Source of the DNA: Ornithodoros turicata | Lineage: Eukaryota > Arthropoda > Arachnida > Ixodida > Argasidae | Length of the DNA: 64,000 nt | Assembly: GCF_037126465.1 (NCBI RefSeq) | Contig: NC_088205.1 | Coordinates: 29,619,482 to 29,683,481 of the forward strand | Direction of reading: 5' to 3' | Shown: one piece after another, positions 10,003 through 20,289 of the stretch | How positions within the stretch are numbered: the first letter of the stretch is position 1 | Layout of the letters: every line of letters starts with the position of its first letter | The notes under the pieces: generated by a model | Database searches by the model: none | Seen by the model: the letters and a program-made list of their open reading frames with translations, nothing else | Told to the model about the DNA's origin: nothing | Program-made: the position numbers and the translations under genes

Positions 10003-11935
10003 GAGGGCATATCAGCTCTCCGTCCCAATGTATTTCCTATGGAATAGTTTTTATGCTTTTTCTCGGTAACCGCCGCGCAGATGTTGACGCGGGTGGTTTC
10101 ACCATAAAGAGGAAGACGAGATGAAGAGAATTATGCTACTAGATTTATCATACATGTCGTATGTATTTTACAGCGACGTCACGAATGCGAAAAAAATACA
10201 GAATTTTTCTCCTCCCTCTTTGAACAGGTTTTTATTAAACTTCTATAGCCATTTCGAAAAAAAAACTTTATCTGGAAATATTTCAGGAATCGATAGGCAT
10301 CAAATTTATAAGTCTACCACTTTCCGTTTTTATAAAAAAGCGTGAAATGTGAGTACGGACCGTCTCAAAGCCCCGTAAACCGCGTCATTCTGTGTCGCCC
10401 TCTAGCCGTAGCACAGGAAAAACCGCGCGGAACATTCTGACCGTATCCATGCGCCGACCATGCGGCGCGCACGCGCACCGTAGTGCTCCCAGCAGTACAG
10501 CAGTTTACTACAAAAAGCACTGCCACGTCGCGTGCAACAAGCGGTGGTAAACGCGAGGCCGACGCTTCACCATGACAACCTCAACGTGGACATTCTGCTC
10601 CATGCGGTTGCAAAGCTTCGATACCGTTCCGTTCACGCTGAGTTGGCGCTCCGTTGGCCCGATTCAGTTGGCAAAAGTTGCTCCATGCGGTTGCCGCCTA
10701 AGAGACCACCGAGACCAATAAACCTCTTCTTTTTTTCGGTGCGCTTATAGAAAAGTGAGATGAGTTTATTAGCTTCACATGAAACGTCAATTTGCTCGAT
10801 TTTACCGTTTCGGGTTTGTGCTTACTCAGTCAACTGTCCCATAAGGCTAACGACAATCTCCCGTATTTACGGTTAGTGGAAGGTCGAATTCACAAACATT
10901 CCGACACCGTTCAACAGGACTGCCCTGTAATGTTCGTAATGTTGAAACAGCCAGCAAGCGGATTACACACAGATAAATGTTTCTTAGGATAACGGCACTT
11001 AGAACTGCAGCTTTATTTGTTGTTTCTCTTTCTTTCTTTTCTTGATCGATTTATTTTTATTTTTATCTTTATTATTTTATTTTATTTTCTTCTTCTTTTT
11101 TTTCACGAACGCTCCTCGTGAACCATAAGAAAAGTCGATCAAGCGGCCGCTGCACAATTATTTCCGCCCACGCAATGAGCAACAGTCTTTTCGGGAATCC
11201 AAATTCACGTTCGCGAAGCAAGGAAAACCAACGACAGCGACAGGGGAGGGGGGATATAGTTATTAGACAAAAAGGAAAAAAAAAAAACAGGCTACAGGTC
11301 AGCCAAACGAGACGTCGGCTTGGTATTCCGGAAATACATATATAAATAAATGAATAAAATTCAGAAATAAGAGATAAATGAAACGGACGCGACGGAACAG
11401 CACGTTAGTTAGTTGATTGTTAGGTTAGTAAAAGTTCGGTGTTTGCATTTTCATGTTCAGGTTAGTCTAAGTGGTCTTTGGAAGTTTCCGCGCAGAAATA
11501 GCCAAATAACATTTATTTACAGTAGTTTATGTTTTAACGGGGACTTCGATCACGTTATTTTGAGATACGGCCAATTTTCCGATACCGGTTCCCTGGATTT
11601 TCCATCTTTCGACAATCCTTGCTAGTTGCACGTTAGATGACCCAACCTGTACCCGTCTGTCTTTGCACGGCGAACAAAGGGAGGTCTTCTGAGGAAGATA
11701 AGCAAAAGCTCCGGGTCACTGGGGATTCTCCGCTGAACTAGTGTCTACACTGAACGAAAGGCCTGGTGTAATGTGAAGTACCCCGTGAAAACCAAGGAGT
11801 GTCTAAAAATATAGTACTGAAGTTTCCGGGTAATAATGAGATGGAGTTCAATGAGTTTTAGGAGCTTCCTCCTTCTCCTTTTTCTTTTTCCATTTTTTTA
11901 ATAGCTGTTGCTAAATGCATTGCGTTTATTTAGGC
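10003..11935. other. Unassigned DNA with minor repeat traces
   Basis: I find no gene. At 10683-10706 the sequence CATGCGGTTGCCGCCTAA resembles the Harbinger right end plus its TAA, possibly a decayed relative. A T-rich low-complexity tract lies at 11020-11105. A 25-base sequence at 11813-11838 recurs at 15958-15983. Confidence 0.45.
11813..11838 (+). repeat. Dispersed 25-base repeat, copy 1
   Basis: TACTGAAGTTTCCGGGTAAT followed by AATGA occurs here and, as a near-identical copy, at 15958-15983. In both places it follows a pyrimidine/CACTGGGG-containing segment, so it may mark the end of a longer decayed repeat. Confidence 0.6.
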
Positions 11936-11939
11936 TGAT

Positions 11940-12060
11940 TGAGCCTATCAAAAGGCCGAAAATTATAACGCCGAACTATCAGAAGGCCGAGAGCCAAAAG
12001 ACCAAAAAATCATAACGCCGAACTGTCAGAAGGCTGAAAATGGAAAGGCCAAAGAGACAC
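11940..12060. repeat. GGCCGAA/CGCCGAA word array
   Basis: Alternating AAGGCCGA and ATAACGCCGAACT words recur at roughly 25-30 base spacing in about 120 bases. Confidence 0.65.
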
Positions 12061-12925
12061 AGGTTGAGCACTCCAGTGAATGACCACTGAATGGGATGAT
12101 GTAGATTATGAAAAAGTTTTGTGGCTATTGTATTAGAAATCAAATAACTGGAATGCATAGCATTTGATGCTCGCAAATAGACTAGCCAGCGAAGATGAAA
12201 AACAATAATTAACGACATGTTTACTACGAAAAGGGAGTGTGTGGTGGGTAAAGTGAGGAAAATTGTGCATTAAAAGCCCCTGAAATATAGATGAAGTAAG
12301 AACTGAAATCTAGACAGCCGATGAAGCACATCACAGCCGACCGAGTGTTATCGTTGGCTTTGCGGATTTGTTGAAATTGTGAGACATAGGGTTCTTTTTC
12401 TTATTTTTTTATGTGTTAATAATGAATAGTTAAATCTACATTCGATTCAACAAGCAACATAAAATGGATATCGTTCGCTGCATTAGTTCGCTAGCGATAT
12501 CGTTCGCTGGATGCTAGTATTTCTCTACTGTCGGTCAGACGCAGGTGTTACAGTTGTCCTTACATCTTTTTCTGGGCCGATGTTTATGGGTTATAAAAGC
12601 TCTACACCCACTTATTCAGGTGTTTCATTGCGGTTTCATAGCATTGAAAATACGGTTCAACAACATAGAAAGTATAAGACAACTACTACTACATCATTGT
12701 GTGACCGCCACCAACAACAAAACAGAACTATATATGAAAATACTAGTATTCCGGTTGAGTTGGGATCTATACGTCCGACGATATCCACGTTCAACGAGCG
12801 TGAAGTCAGAGCCTCAGGATAGTGGGCATTTGCGTTTCATTTCATTGATACGAATACAGAAGGTAATGCGTCATTGCGCTCAGTATCCCAGACAGAACAC
12901 TATCTCCTGCGGATGTCCGAAATAG
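12061..12925. other. Unassigned intergenic DNA
   Basis: AT-rich sequence with no recognisable domain in any frame. GATATCGTTCGCTG is repeated at 12467 and 12496, a very short local duplication. Confidence 0.4.
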
Positions 12926-12929
12926 ATCC

Positions 12930-13060
12930 CAACATCCATGTCCTCAATGTCAGGTGGACATCCCTCGGAGCTACATGAATGGACATCCCTAACCGTACAT
13001 CCGCAGGATGTACCGTAACGGCCGGTTGAAGAATTGTCCAAATAGGATCACTGACGGGAT
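12930..13060. repeat. GGACATCC word array
   Basis: Repeated GGACATCC, CATCCGCAGGATG and GTACATCC words, several of them self-complementary, at irregular spacing. Confidence 0.55.
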
Positions 13061-13615
13061 GTTACGTGGAGCATTATCGCAGGAGAGAGAGAAACATGGC
13101 TAGGCACATCGCGGCGTGAGTTCGACTTTCGATGAAGGAACTAAACGCCTTACACCAAAAGGAGTAAGAAACACAGATGTTGCACCATAATGAGTTAATG
13201 CGCAAAGCCGTTCTTCAGTCCACTGTTATTGTTATACGCAATCACGTTAAACTTAAACACCCCACATTTTAGTTGGACTCGCAGGCAAACTGAACTCTCG
13301 AATTTGTGGAAGCTCGCGAGACAAGCAATATATAGTATCTGTTTTCGCTTTGGAAAGGTATGCCACTGCCTTTCTAAGTGATCTTCATGGTTCTAAGATA
13401 TTGTGTATGTACATCTTTATTTTTGCTTTTTAAAACTTTATGCTCATTGTCCGTAACGGAGATACGAGAAACAAATGAAAAGGAGCAATGATGCAGTGGT
13501 CGGACCCGAAACAAAATGGCGAAAAAAAAAAAGCCTACGGGTCTACTAAGAATCTGTCCACTTACGCGGCAACTCAATGAAGCAGTATGAATAATAATGA
13601 GAAAATGCAGGGCCC
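13061..13615. other. Unassigned intergenic DNA
   Basis: No gene or repeat recognised. The minus-strand 181-codon frame from 13919 to 13374 crosses this region and the next word array and has no domain I can name. Confidence 0.4.
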
Positions 13616-13830
13616 TGAGCACGTGCGCAAGTAAGCCCGTGCAACGTCCGGGTATCTCCGTGTAACTTCCTGTGAGGACAAACGACGGATACTGTATTTG
13701 TGGGAAGTCCAAACTGTGGCCACTCGGAGATGTGGGGGACGTCCGTAGGAAAAATGTCTGTCTCCCAGGGAGATCCGAATTTCCGGGAAAGGATATCCCC
13801 AGAAACACCATGGGAAGTTTTGTTCCGTTT
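13616..13830. repeat. GGACGTCC/GGATATCC word array
   Basis: Words such as AACGTCCGGG, GGGACGTCC, GGGAGATCC and GGATATCCCC recur at irregular spacing. A second stretch with the same vocabulary lies at 23345-23470. Confidence 0.55.
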
Positions 13831-14425
13831 GGGATTCTGTAGTACTCCCCTTTATAAAAGAACGCGGCTAACATATCTGCAAGAAATAAGTAGAAGGTAG
13901 CAGGACCTTGAAAAATCACCAGTGATGAATCACTGATTTCATCAAGATTTCAGACTGAATCATCAAGAGACTGAAGAGACTGAATCATCAACATTTATTT
14001 GTTGTTGGAGAATCGCTTCCTAATCTTACCGCGTTGTCTGCACTCAGCAAACTTTGCGAGAGAGGAACAGAAAGAACAGATGTAATCGGCACAATGCAAG
14101 CGGCGCAGTGGGTGTAACCGCATTTATGTTCCTTGTTCAATGGTTTTACTGTGCATTAGCATGCATGTTAATTCAAAAAATCCCGTCTCCCAATTTAAAC
14201 AAATAATGTTATAGCACTTGATCGGCTATGATCCCTTTTCTCAGGTGTTCACAACGGCGCTCCTGTAATTTCCGGGATACGGAAAAATCGTCCCCGGTGG
14301 GAACCTAGGTTAGTTTTCGGGGTTAGGTTAGTTTAGGCTTGTTTTTGACAGTTCACCGTGCACAGTCCATCGCATCGTCCTCATCACATTATAGCTGGAT
14401 ATTCCGAAATCCTAAGCTGTTTGGA
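13831..14425. other. Unassigned intergenic DNA
   Basis: No gene recognised. A local repeat of TGAATCATCAA/GACTGAATCATCA lies at 13925-13990. Confidence 0.4.
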
Positions 14426-14429
14426 GAAA

Positions 14430-14525
14430 GCGTTTGATCGAAGACCGCTTGGTCGAAAGCCGTTCGATCGAAAGCCGGTTGATCGACGCCGTTTGTTCGA
14501 AAGACGTTTTTTCGAAGGGAGTTCG
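14430..14525. repeat. TTCGATCGAAAGCCG word array
   Basis: The word GATCGAAAGCCG and variants recur about every 15-16 bases, five to six times, with one- or two-base differences. Confidence 0.7.
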
Positions 14526-15045
14526 AAGCTCGCAGCGTGTCCTTAGCACATCTTTTTCTGTAACTTTTGACTCATATGGAGCATGAGGCAATCAGTGTCC
14601 TCTCCTTTTTTGCTTGTTTGTTTCTTTCTTTTTTTTCAGCTAAAGAGGGGAGACCACTGGTTATTTGCAGACCTTTGTCATTCACGAACACCACAGCCTT
14701 CTGGCTTTTTACTCTCTCTCATCCGAAAGGAAATAAAATTGAATAAAATTGAATTGAATTGAATAGAACAATGCGGAAGTATCCCGCGTAGCAGTAGGAC
14801 ACATCCCGAAGAAAATGTCTGCAAGTTGGGAGCAGCCAATAGTCTGTGCTTCTTCTGGGCACCTTTTTCATTGCTGGGATCGGAAATGGGATGGTGATAT
14901 GGGCACGAAAGGCACTCGAAGTCTGAATGCTAAGAAGGAAATTTCGCCATAGTATAAAATACAGATATTGTATTAACAGCCATATAAAACTTTAGTTCAA
15001 TCTAGTTTAGAGTATGCATCTGCTCGAAACGAAGCAATAGAAAAA
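14526..15045. other. Unassigned intergenic DNA
   Basis: Nothing recognised apart from an AATTGAAT low-complexity run at 14733-14765, which could be a LINE or SINE tail. Confidence 0.4.
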
Positions 15046-15049
15046 TGAA

Positions 15050-15240
15050 TCAAACGACCGCTGCCGTTTCGATCAAACGGTGTTCGATCAGATGGCTTTC
15101 GATCAAATGTTCCGCGTTCGATCAAACGGCTTTCGTTCTTCCGGAAACGATTTCTCCGGGGGACATTTTTCCCTGGGGACGGTTCTTCCTGGGGAAATTT
15201 TTTTCCGGGGAGGAAAATCCGGCATCTCGGGCGAGCTTTG
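15050..15240. repeat. TTCGATCAAACGGC word array passing into CCGGGG words
   Basis: TTCGATCAAACGG variants recur at about 15-18 bases to 15135. They are followed by TTCCTGGGG/TTCCGGGGA variants to about 15220. The first half shares its core with 14430-14525. Confidence 0.65.
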
Positions 15241-16261
15241 ATTATATGAAACGACTTCTCCGTGATCATTCCTTCATTTGGCAACTAGCGCTCATATTCA
15301 TCTCTGGAAACCCCAATTTTGTAATTGCATCTGTATTGCCCTTCAAGATTACTGATTTTCCTAAAATACGCATAAATTTGGCTGACATGGTGTCCACTTC
15401 TTCAGCTTTTCCACGATAGAATTTCACGTTTTCAAGTTTGGATTCAATTAACTGAGACATCAGCATCCAACACAAGGAAATCTGGAGTAAAAATTTACGC
15501 TTCAGAAGTTCTTCTAAAAAAAGAAAAGAAGGCATATGTTATCCTGTCCCACATAATAAGGAGGCCGAACTGCACTTTTTTGCAATACTCAAACAAGAAC
15601 CTGTTATGTTGTCAGGTGACCATTGTTATTATTTTTCTACTCTGTGTCCTTCTATTTTTTGTCGAATCGTTCCTCTTGGCGTCCAGGAAAAAAAAAAAAA
15701 AAGACTGTGTTGGGAATATCGCGACTCCCGCTGCGAGGCCTTGCCGCTGTCCTTTCCATATCTTATTTGGTTGGTTTCCGTGTGTCGACCCGAAGCCTTT
15801 ATCGCCCTTCACCTCCTTTGTACGGTTTTGCAAACTGGCACACCAGAAGAAAGGGAGTCCCCTGTCACTGGGGTTGTCGACTGACATCATTTTTCTGAGC
15901 GGGTGTAAGGTGAAAGAAAAAGAAGGGAGAACATGGGGGAAAGGAGCCTTTCAACTATGTTACTGAAGTTTCCGGGTAATAATAAGAAGTGTGTTCTACG
16001 ACGGAAATTTTGAAAAGTCTTTTGCACCAACGCCTTGTAAATGAATTCAGATATTGATAATGCTTACTTACCAGAAATGTCCATATCAAAATGTCATTTT
16101 TGCACGAATAATAGAGTTATTATCAAGGTAAATTGCATGTAAGCGAGTGCAGAAAAAAAAAAAGCATACCGTTTCGAGAACTAGATTTTCCAGACTGGCA
16201 TTGTAAGCGCTGTGTGTAGGCAATGTTTATAGCCTAATTTACACGACGATATTTCTCATCA
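15241..16261. other. Unassigned intergenic DNA
   Basis: No domain found. It contains an A15 run at about 15688-15702 and, at 15958-15983, the second copy of the dispersed 25-base repeat noted at 11813. Confidence 0.4.
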
Positions 16262-16990
16262 GCTCCTCCACTGTCAGCGTCACCACCATCATCGGGCCGT
16301 GCTCTGGCAACATCTCTCAGAGCTTGGGTGCACGGACGGACGGACAGACGTTTCTCTCGCAACACTCCTTGGCCCTGTGCAGCGAGCTAACCAGTGGAGA
16401 GTCACTAAAGCGGTGCTCCGCTTTCTGCGTAACACGGGTCTCCTGGGCTCCCTGTGAGCCATGTGCTTCTCTCTCGGCCCAGTGGGCAGTCACCACAGCG
16501 CTCCTCCTTCGAACCTTGTCAACGCCTTGTGATTGTGTGACTGTGTGTGTGACTTTTCAGTTTTAGTTTTGTGTTCTTCCTTTCCTTACCTTATCTCCTT
16601 CGTTCTTAACTCTTTTTTCTTTTCCTTTCCTCTTCTTCTTTTTCTTTCTTCTTTTCCTTTCCTTTTCATTTCTTCTTCTCCTTTCCTTTTCCTTTCTTTT
16701 CTTCTTATCCTTTCCTTTCCCTTTCTTTTCTTCTTTTCTTTTTCTTCCCTTTCCTTATTCTTCTTTTCTTCCCTTTTCTTTCCTTATTTTTCTTTTCTTC
16801 CCCTTTTCTCCTTCTTTCTTCCCCCTTTCTCTTCTTATTTTTCTTTTCGTCCCCTTTTCTTTCCTTCCCCTTCCCCTTCTTTTGCCTTTTTTGTTTGGAA
16901 TAGCAAGCCGACCTTCGTCTGGCTGGCCTTTCCTTTCTTTTTCTTAATAAACATATCCCCCCCCCCTAATTTACAGCCGCTGTTCGGAGC
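16262..16990 (+). mobile_element. LINE 3' end with long pyrimidine tract
   Basis: A short coding remnant ends at TGA 16455-16457; in that frame it reads WRVTKAVLRFLRNTGLLGSL, which looks like the C terminus of an ORF2 protein of an RNase H-bearing LINE. It is followed by a 3' untranslated region, a 300-base C/T tract (16575-16890), GAATAGCAAGCCGACCTTCG and an AATAAA (16946-16951). That last pattern is what I remember from the 3' ends of tick non-LTR elements. The 153-codon Phe/Leu/Ser-rich frame over the tract is compositional. Confidence 0.6.
16575..16890 (+). repeat. Polypyrimidine (CTTTTC)n tract
   Basis: About 315 bases almost entirely of C and T, made of imperfect TTTTCTTCTTTTCC-like units. 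It lies within the LINE 3' untranslated region. Confidence 0.9.
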
Positions 16991-17435
16991 CTAATTTACA
17001 GCCGATCCAGTTCGGAGCCTCCGAGATACCGGTATCCGTACTGTCCGATCACACTTGTACGTCGGCATACAGTAAGTATGCACTAGTAAAACAATACGAA
17101 GGGCAACTAAAAAATCCATACTCAGTCAGTACAGGCGCCAGTGACTTGTGAAAACAATAATTGTAGCATAAACATATAACAACAAAATAAAAATAATGCA
17201 CTCATATAGCAATAGGAGACAAGCAAAAAGACGTGAATGTCTCGAATCGAACTGCGGACTTTTCGTGGCGAAGTCCGGCACTTTACCTCTCTGCGTGTGC
17301 GTTCAATTAAGCGTTGTGGCAATTCCAACGTAAACAATCATCTGCTATATTGGAATGTGAGTGACTATGGTCAAACAAGTCTCAATAAATATGATACCGT
17401 CTACAATACCATCTGTGATTCCTAAATGTCAGTAC
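16991..17435. other. Unassigned DNA with possible SINE remnant
   Basis: On the minus strand at 17225-17312 there is a weak tRNA-like pattern: an AGTTCGATTCGAG B-box-like motif near 17235-17247 and AAAGTGCCGG upstream. It is too degenerate to classify. Confidence 0.35.
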
Positions 17436-17439
17436 GACA

Positions 17440-18610
17440 AGGTATGAAGGAATGGTAACATAGTGCATGTTATCCAAAGCAAGTTTTTCCACATCCCACA
17501 CACACACAATCAGAAAAAAAACGGGTCTTGGGTTTGCCTCTGGTAACATAATTTAACTACACAAATGCAGATATGTGCAATCAAACACCTTTGCAAGGAA
17601 AGCATTAAGATTATTGCGGTTGCAACGGCCATGTCAGTAGGTCATGCACACCCTGGTATTTTTGAAATTTCTTAAACAACTCCACATCTTTTATATTCAA
17701 CGTGCTGGACATCTAGTGTGCAACACCTGATATCGAATCAAAATATGAGCCATTATGGGGTCATGAACACACCGGTGTGACATCAGCAACAATAAGGAAG
17801 ACGGAATGTCAACAAGTTGCAAGCCGCTGTTCCATCTTGCACATTTGTAATGCTAGGTATTTTTGAAATTTCTTAAACAACCCCACATCTTTTATATTCA
17901 ACGTGCTGGATATCTAGTGTGCAACACCTGATATCGAATCAAAATCCGAGCCATTATGGGGTCATGAACACACCGGTGTAACATGAGCAACAATAAGGAA
18001 GACGGAATGTCAACAAGTTGCAAACCGCTGTTCCATCTTGCACATTTGTCATGCTCATCTAAGTATTTTTGAAATTTCTTAAACAACTCCACATCTTTTA
18101 TATTCAACGTGCTGGACATCTAGTGTGCAACACCTGATATTGAATCAAAATCTGAGCCATTATGGGGTCATGAACACGCCGGTGTAACATGAGCAACAAT
18201 AAGGAAGATGGAATGTCAGCAAGTTGCAAACCGCTGTTCCATCTTGCACATTTGTCATGCTCATCTAGGTATTTTTGAAATTTCTTAAACAACTCCACCT
18301 CTTTTATATTCAACGTGCTGGACATCTAGTGTGCAACACCTGATATCGAATCAAAATCTGAGCCAGTATTGGGTCATTAACACACCGGTGTAACATGAGC
18401 AACAATGAGGAAGACGGAATGTCAACAAACCGCTGTTCCATCTTGCACGTTTGTCATATGCTCATCTAGGTATTTTGGAAATTTGGAATATGAATAGGAT
18501 GAATAAATGTTAACATAGTGCATGCTATTTGAAGCAAGTAGCAAGTTCTTACACATCCCCCCCCCCCCCGCACACACACTCAGGCAAAAGAAGGTCTTTG
18601 GTTTGCCTCT
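17440..18610. repeat. Satellite locus framed by direct repeats
   Basis: The 206 bp satellite (next entry) is bracketed by related flanks at about 17455-17555 and 18510-18610. Both contain ACATAGTGCATG, a CACATCC/CACACAC stretch and GGTTTGCCTCTG. CATGCTATTTGAAGCAA from this flank also occurs at about 7636, so the flanking sequence is a dispersed repeat. Confidence 0.7.
17655..18470. repeat. 206 bp tandem satellite, about four copies
   Basis: Four consecutive units start near 17655, 17855, 18063 and 18268, with a partial fifth to about 18470. They are over 90% alike by eye. A minus-strand frame beginning MSSTLNIK recurs in each unit, but 206 is not a multiple of three, so no long protein spans units and coding is unlikely. 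Confidence 0.9.
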
Positions 18611-20285
18611 GCACATGTAGCTTCTCTGATGAAATTACCTAATATTGAGACAAACAGTCTGCAGGGCGCACACTAAGATGTTCAGCACATTGAATATAAG
18701 AGATGTGGAAATGTTTCCCCTTTGCTCTCGAAATGAGGACATTCAGGCATATATCTCCGCGAGCGGAGAATGTAGTCCGAGCTTGACTGTGGGGTCCACT
18801 GATCTATATAGTATATGACTGGATCGCGCATAGGGTGCGCCAGAGCGTGGTCACCGGCCACTATATTGGTGGGCCCAACACGTACTGTCGCCTGCATTTA
18901 GTTCGAACTCACGCGAAGAAAATAATTGCGTAGCCGTGGTAGTGGAACATATCATGTGATAAGATTTTATGTACTTTCCATCTCAGATATGTGTAATTTC
19001 AACAAATCCGTAATGAATCGTGCGATATAGACCGCTTGTATATGACAATTTGATCTGACTGCTGTCTTGATGAACGCAATGCCCATTGCAATGATTACAA
19101 TTACATCTGGTCAAGTGTATTTCAATTCTTCGTTAGCAAACCTAAAAAACTCCGCCGTCAATCCCAGTGGCCCTTCCGACGTTGATGTGCAGATATTTTT
19201 ATAAGTATTGTAGATTCGGCATATAAATTCTTGCACCTTCAGTTCTGTAGTTTGTACCATATCTCCGAATACGACCATGTCTAGGACGTATTGAAGTGCA
19301 GCGATAATGGAATTGTTTCGCGGCTCTTCCGTTTCGAAGCAGTTTTTTTATCACATCTTCCCATGACTTATGGTAGTGAGTACAAAAAATCTGTCCATTT
19401 CTTCAATGTAGAGCAATTGTCTCTTCTCTTTTCAAGTGCGCGTCTACACTTCATTAAAAGCATATCTATGCTCATTTTATTGATTAAAATTTTATTATCT
19501 GGTTTAGAATGCTATAATATCCACCTGTCGTGAGAATTATGGAAAATGATTTACAAAAGGATATGATGAGCAAGAAAAAACGTGTGCTTCTGTATTCGCG
19601 CTGCTTGCTTAGAAATGATTTGTCTGAATTAATTATTGTTTTGACTTTGTTTCAAGTATTCACTCGACTCATATTCTATGAGTTGTGAAGTTATTACCTG
19701 AAATAATTATTGTCTTGTATTTGTTTCAATTGTTCACTCGATTCACATAAGTAAAAATGATCTCTAAGATGGGAATGCCTCATATCTCTGAGTTGCATTT
19801 CACATTTGATATTTCTGCGTGGTTCATCTATATAGAACTTTCTGTTGCAAGATATTACAAAAATTGATGTAATTAAATTTGTTTCTCGTTTTTGATTGAG
19901 TATTGTTGCTATCTAATAATTTGGACTTTCTCTACATGTTCAATAAAAAATATCACCTCTCTAGACGAAAGACTTCAGTTTCAAGGAGAGGATGCGAAAA
20001 GATAGTGATCCCAACGAATAATATCGTCAACTATTTGCCCTGCACAATAAAATACATCGCCGTTGTACTATCTTATCTGACTTCGAGAGCGCCCTGTTTG
20101 CTGGAGGAAGGAATATAGCCCCCAACCCTTTAAGTGATAAAGCATGGGACTTGCTCCGTTTTGGTCATATAGATAGGGACATAAAGTCTACCAGCTTTGA
20201 GCAAAAAGAGTGAAAACCGATATGAAAACAGTGCATATTTTCTATATCTTGGATACCTCCATCAAGGTTTGTAGCGTTCGTTAGA
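18611..20285. other. Unassigned AT-rich DNA
   Basis: No gene recognised. A 72-base local duplication occurs at 19626-19672 and 19698-19748, sharing TTCACTCGA and AATTATTGT. Confidence 0.4.
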
Positions 20286-20289
20286 ATGA

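Noticed and set aside
10530..10710. Second Harbinger terminal repeat
   Set aside because: CATGCGGTTGCCGCCTAA resembles the right end but no partner end could be found, so I left it as a note.
13374..13919. 181-codon minus-strand ORF
   Set aside because: It crosses a GGACGTCC-type word array and has no domain; the word composition likely keeps it open.
16533..16994. 153-codon Phe/Leu/Ser-rich ORF
   Set aside because: It is translated from the polypyrimidine tract of a LINE 3' end; low-complexity composition explains it.
17898..18325. Repeated minus-strand gene starting MSSTLNIK
   Set aside because: It recurs every 206 bases and does not continue across units. It is a satellite by-product.
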